Shown here piece after piece: positions 61,254-64,000 of a stretch of DNA of 64,000 nt (its first letter is position 1; each line of letters starts with the position of its first letter). The notes under the pieces are model-generated. The model was given only the letters and a program-made list of their open reading frames with translations, was not told where the DNA came from and did no database searches. The stretch is from the NCBI RefSeq assembly GCF_015235415.1, contig NZ_JADGLL010000009.1, positions 1 to 64,000 of the forward strand, written 5' to 3'. Origin of the DNA: Microbacterium paludicola (GTDB taxonomy: Bacteria > Actinomycetota > Actinomycetes > Actinomycetales > Microbacteriaceae). Both the position numbers and the translations under genes were made by a program.

Positions 61254-62504
61254 TCAGCCGATGGCGGCCTGCACGTCGGACGTCAGCTTCTGCCACGTCG
61301 CGACGGGGTCGGCGCCGTTGATGATCTCGGCCTGTGCGATGCCCCAGTACTGCCACACCGAGCCCATCGCCGGGATCGCGGGCATCGCCACCGCCTGCTC
61401 GCCCACCGTGGCGAAGCCGCCGATGATCGGGTCCTCCGAGGCGGTCTCGGCCGCGGCGGAGAGGGCCGGCAGGATGTTGCCCGCCTCGAACAGCGCGAGC
61501 TGCGCGTCCTCGGAGCCGAGGTAGTTCACGAGGAAGTCGTTCGCGGCGACCTTGTTGTCCGACTCGGCCGAGACGAAGAAGCCCTTGACGCCCGCGAACG
61601 GCGAGGCGGGCTTGTCGGTCGGGCTCGGGACCGGGTCGATCGCGACGTCCACGCCGGCGTCGATCGCGGCGCCGACGTTCCACGGGCCGGTGAGCCAGTA
61701 GGCAGCCTTGCCGTCGATAAACGACTGCTTGGCGATGTCGCCGTCGATGTCGGTGTTGAACACGCCGGTGCCGTTCTTGCCCTGGCCGGCGAGCCACTGG
61801 GCGAACTGCTCGCCTCCGGCGCTGCCGAGCTGCAGGTCGGTCGGGTCGTAGCCCTTGTCGTTCGTGCCGAAGACGGGGGCGCCGAACGCGGTCTGGAACG
61901 GGTACAGGTGGTAGGGGTTGCCCTCGGCACCCTGCTCGACGACGAACGGCTGGTCGAGGCCGGCGGCCTTGCCCTTGGCGATCATGTCGTCGAAGCTCGT
62001 GGGCGCATCCGGCACGAGCGCCTTGTTGCGCAGCACGGCGATGTTCTCGACGGCGTACGGGAGCATGTAGACGGTGCCCTCGTAGGTGGAGGCGTCCAGC
62101 GCGACGGGCAGGTAGTCCGAGGCCGCGTCGCCGAGCTCGAGCGGCGCGACGACGCCGTTGGTGGCGAGCTCGCCCAGCCAGTCGTGGGCACCCATGGTGA
62201 TGTCGGGGCCCTCGCCCGTCGGCACCTGCTGGATGAAGTCGTCCTTGATGTCGGCGTTGTCCTTGCCGACGAGCTCGACCTCGACACCGGTCTGCTCGGT
62301 GTACGCGTCGGCCGCACCCTGCAGCGCATCCACGCGCTCGGCGTCGACCCAGACGGTCAGAGTCGATGTGGCCTCGCCCTCGCCCTCGGCGGGGGCGGAC
62401 GTCTCGCCGCCCTGCGGGGCCGGCGTGGACGAGCATCCGGCAAGGCCGAGAGTCGTCGCGATCGCGAAAGCCGCGACCAGGCGGCCCTTGCTGTTCACCT
62501 TCAT
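61254..62504 (-). CDS. Maltose/maltodextrin-binding lipoprotein MalE-like
   Basis: 416 residues from the ATG at 62504. Lipobox LGLAGC with Cys24, then a Gly/Glu-rich linker. The mature part has the MalE pattern: LTVWVDAERVDALQGAADAY, GPDITMGAHDWLGELATNGVV, YMLPYAVENIAVLRNKALV and AAYWLTGPWNVGAAIDAGVDV. This strongly suggests maltodextrin binding. A promoter and a LacI-type operator lie upstream. The divergent GH13 glucosidase would split the imported sugars. Confidence 0.92.
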   Translation of the reverse strand: MKVNSKGRLVAAFAIATTLGLAGCSSTPAPQGGETSAPAEGEGEATSTLTVWVDAERVDALQGAADAYTEQTGVEVELVGKDNADIKDDFIQQVPTGEGPDITMGAHDWLGELATNGVVAPLELGDAASDYLPVALDASTYEGTVYMLPYAVENIAVLRNKALVPDAPTSFDDMIAKGKAAGLDQPFVVEQGAEGNPYHLYPFQTAFGAPVFGTNDKGYDPTDLQLGSAGGEQFAQWLAGQGKNGTGVFNTDIDGDIAKQSFIDGKAAYWLTGPWNVGAAIDAGVDVAIDPVPSPTDKPASPFAGVKGFFVSAESDNKVAANDFLVNYLGSEDAQLALFEAGNILPALSAAAETASEDPIIGGFATVGEQAVAMPAIPAMGSVWQYWGIAQAEIINGADPVATWQKLTSDVQAAIG

Positions 62505-62550
62505 TGGCGTGTTGCCTCTCTGTCGTGGAATCGGCCACTCCGCCGATTTC

Positions 62551-62592
62551 TGCAAGCGGTTACAGGTATACCCGTTCATCCCGGATCCGCAA
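62551..62592 (-). promoter_or_regulatory. malE-like promoter with LacI-type operator
   Basis: On the - strand TTGCGG (62592–62587), a 16-bp spacer and TATACC (62570–62565) form a promoter. Just downstream, TGCAAGCGGTTACA (62551–62564) matches the LacI-family operator pattern TGNAANCGNTTNCA at every fixed position, placed to block initiation. Confidence 0.65.
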
Positions 62593-62658
62593 AACGGCCC
62601 TTCTGTGATGCCAGAGGTTCGATACCCAACCGTGATGCACACGGACGCCGCTCCTGCC

Positions 62659-62696
62659 TGCAAACGTTTCCACATCCAGCCGGAATCGCATAAAGT
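62659..62696 (+). promoter_or_regulatory. GH13 promoter with LacI-type operator, leaderless start
   Basis: TGCAAACGTTTCCA (62659–62672) matches TGNAANCGNTTNCA completely. TAAAGT (62691–62696) is a -10 that ends 8 nt before the GH13 ATG, so the mRNA is probably leaderless and the operator overlaps the -35 zone. Confidence 0.65.
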
Positions 62697-62704
62697 CTCA
62701 TCTC

Positions 62705-64000
62705 ATGACTCCCGCTCCCACCCTGAGCCCGACACTCGTGGGCCCCGAAGGCGACGCCGCCGCCCCCGGCGCCGCCTGGTATCGCACCGCCGCGATCTAC
62801 CAGATCTATCCCCGCTCCTTCGCGGACGCGAACGGCGACGGCATCGGCGACCTGCCCGGCATCACCTCGCGCCTGGACGCACTCCGCGACCTCGGCATCG
62901 ACGCGATCTGGCTCTCGCCCTTCATGACCTCGCCGCAGAAGGACGCCGGCTACGACGTCGCCGACTACTGCGACGTCGACCCGCTGTTCGGCACGCTCGC
63001 CGACTTCGACGAGATGCTCGAGCACGCGCACGAGCGCGGCATCCGCGTGATCGTCGACCTCGTGCCGAACCACTCCTCCGACCAGCACCCGTGGTTCCAG
63101 GCGGCCCTCGCCGCCGCTCCCGGAAGCCCCGAGCGCGGCCGCTACATGTTCCGCGACGGTCGCGGCGAGAGCGGCGAGCTGCCCCCGAACAACTGGCAGT
63201 CGGTGTTCGGCGGCAACGCCTGGACCCGCGTCACCGAGGCCGACGGCACGCCGGGCCAGTGGTACCTGCACCTGTTCGACTCCTCCCAGCCCGACTTCGA
63301 CTGGGCGAACGAGGAGGTGCGCGAGGAGTTCCGCCGCATCCTGCGCTTCTGGCTCGACCGCGGGGTCGACGGCTTCCGCGTCGACGTGGCTCACGGCCTG
63401 GTCAAGCACGACGAGCTTCCCGACTACATGCCGCCGGAGGACTCCGACTCGATGGGCGGCAAGGAGCCGGTTCCCTACTGGGGTCAGGAGGGCGTGCACG
63501 AGGTGTACCGCGACTGGCGCCGCCTGCTCGAGGAGTACGAGGGCGACCGCGCCCTGTGCGCCGAGGCGTGGCTGCCGACCGCGGCCGAGACGGCCCTGTG
63601 GGTGCGTCCCGACGAGATGCACCAGGCCTTCAACTTCCCGTACCTCATGGCCGACTGGGATGCGGCGCAGCTGCGCGAGGTCGTCGACGAGTCGTTCCGC
63701 GCGTTCGGCGGCGTCGGCGCCCCGACCACGTGGGTGCTGTCGAACCACGACGTGATCCGCCACGCCTCGCGCCTCGCGCTGGGCGCCGACGCGCCGCAGG
63801 GCCACGGCATCGGCCCCCTCTCCCCCGGCAAGCCGGACGCGGTGGTCGGCCTGCGCCGCGCCCGCGCCGCGACGTCGCTGATGCTCGCGCTGCCCGGCTC
63901 CGCCTACCTCTACCAGGGCGAGGAACTCGGCCTGCCCGAGGCGATCGAGCTTCCGGACGACGCGCGCCAGGATCCGACGTGGTTCCGCACGCAGGGCGAG
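62705..64000 (+). CDS. GH13 alpha-glucosidase, 3' end outside window
   Basis: 432 codons are visible and the frame is still open at the last base. The fold is GH13: AAIYQIYPRSFADANGDGIGDL near the start (shown in part), VDLVPNHSS at ~117–125, the nucleophile Asp227 (FRVDVAHG), acid/base Glu287 (CAEAWLP) and the transition-state Asp349 (LSNHDV). The QIYPRSF and GDLPGI patterns belong to the oligo-1,6-glucosidase/alpha-glucosidase subfamily. It should hydrolyse maltodextrins imported by the divergent MalEFG system. No signal peptide, so cytoplasmic. Confidence 0.93.
   Translation, partial: MTPAPTLSPTLVGPEGDAAAPGAAWYRTAAIYQIYPRSFADANGDGIGDLPGITSRLDALRDLGIDAIWLSPFMTSPQKDAGYDVADYCDVDPLFGTLADFDEMLEHAHERGIRVIVDLVPNHSSDQHPWFQAALAAAPGSPERGRYMFRDGRGESGELPPNNWQSVFGGNAWTRVTEADGTPGQWYLHLFDSSQPDFDWANEEVREEFRRILRFWLDRGVDGFRVDVAHGLVKHDELPDYMPPEDSDSMGGKEPVPYWGQEGVHEVYRDWRRLLEEYEGDRALCAEAWLPTAAETALWVRPDEMHQAFNFPYLMADWDAAQLREVVDESFRAFGGVGAPTTWVLSNHDVIRHASRLALGADAPQGHGIGPLSPGKPDAVVGLRRARAATSLMLALPGSAYLYQGEELGLPEAIELPDDARQDPTWFRTQGE

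Overview
The window is 64 kb of very GC-rich DNA with actinobacterial gene content: an acidic N-terminal extension on NusG, the order tRNA-Trp–secE–nusG–rplK–rplA, hadA/hadB-type dehydratases next to murB, LysE/LysG, many GTG starts and sugar importers without their own ATPase. It looks like a chromosomal segment of a Microbacteriaceae member, most likely Microbacterium or a close relative. The genus is inferred from gene content, not from a search.

Region 1 (1–9.3 kb): the end of a Gly/Val repeat protein, a sigma factor fused to a membrane and Pro/Thr-rich extracellular part, an alpha/beta hydrolase, a HerA-like ATPase, a PAP2 phosphatase, a Bcr/CflA-type efflux pump, and the DUF3105 and DUF305 proteins. 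Region 2 (9.3–20.9 kb): an AglEFG-type sugar importer, then the ribosomal genes. rplJL and rplKA are separated by a YqaJ-type nuclease, a quinone-oxidoreductase-like protein, lysG/lysE and acyP. nusG, secE and tRNA-Trp follow. Region 3 (21–40.7 kb): housekeeping and accessory metabolism, including succinate-semialdehyde dehydrogenase, an aminotransferase, a MATE pump, murB with two dehydratase-fold proteins, malate dehydrogenase, a TauE-type exporter, alcohol dehydrogenase, YceI, an M23 peptidase, an inositol-monophosphatase-type enzyme, YajQ, a GntR regulator, two FBP-domain paralogues, and tRNA-Met, tRNA-Thr and tRNA-Tyr.

Region 4 (40.7–64 kb) is a continuous sugar-use island. It starts with a GH1 beta-glucosidase operon (two-domain VOC protein, aldo/keto reductase, tautomerase, GH1), a ROK regulator and a three-gene sugar importer. 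Next comes a nine-gene catabolic cluster at 49.4–58.5 kb: SDR, FGGY kinase, cupin-type phosphoglucose isomerase, AroE-like dehydrogenase, RpiR regulator, D-2-hydroxyacid dehydrogenase and phosphotriesterase-fold lactonase/esterase on the + strand, then a zinc alcohol dehydrogenase and an L-fucose-isomerase-like protein on the - strand. The seven + strand genes overlap or abut, so they should be translationally coupled. The island ends with a MalEFG importer and a divergent GH13 alpha-glucosidase cut by the window edge.

The most interesting signal is a 15-bp palindrome, TGTAR-N5-YTACA, found at 49084, 49339, 58487 and 58560. Each copy differs at one position from the pattern TGTARTNNNAYTACA known for HexR-type RpiR regulators. 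The copies lie in front of both convergent catabolic operons and in front of the importer's binding-protein gene. This suggests that importer and catabolic genes form one regulon under the RpiR protein encoded inside the cluster. The combination of an AroE-like enzyme, a 2-hydroxyacid dehydrogenase, a phosphotriesterase-fold hydrolase, a sugar kinase and a cupin isomerase does not match any carbohydrate pathway I can name, and it is the best candidate for an undescribed system here.
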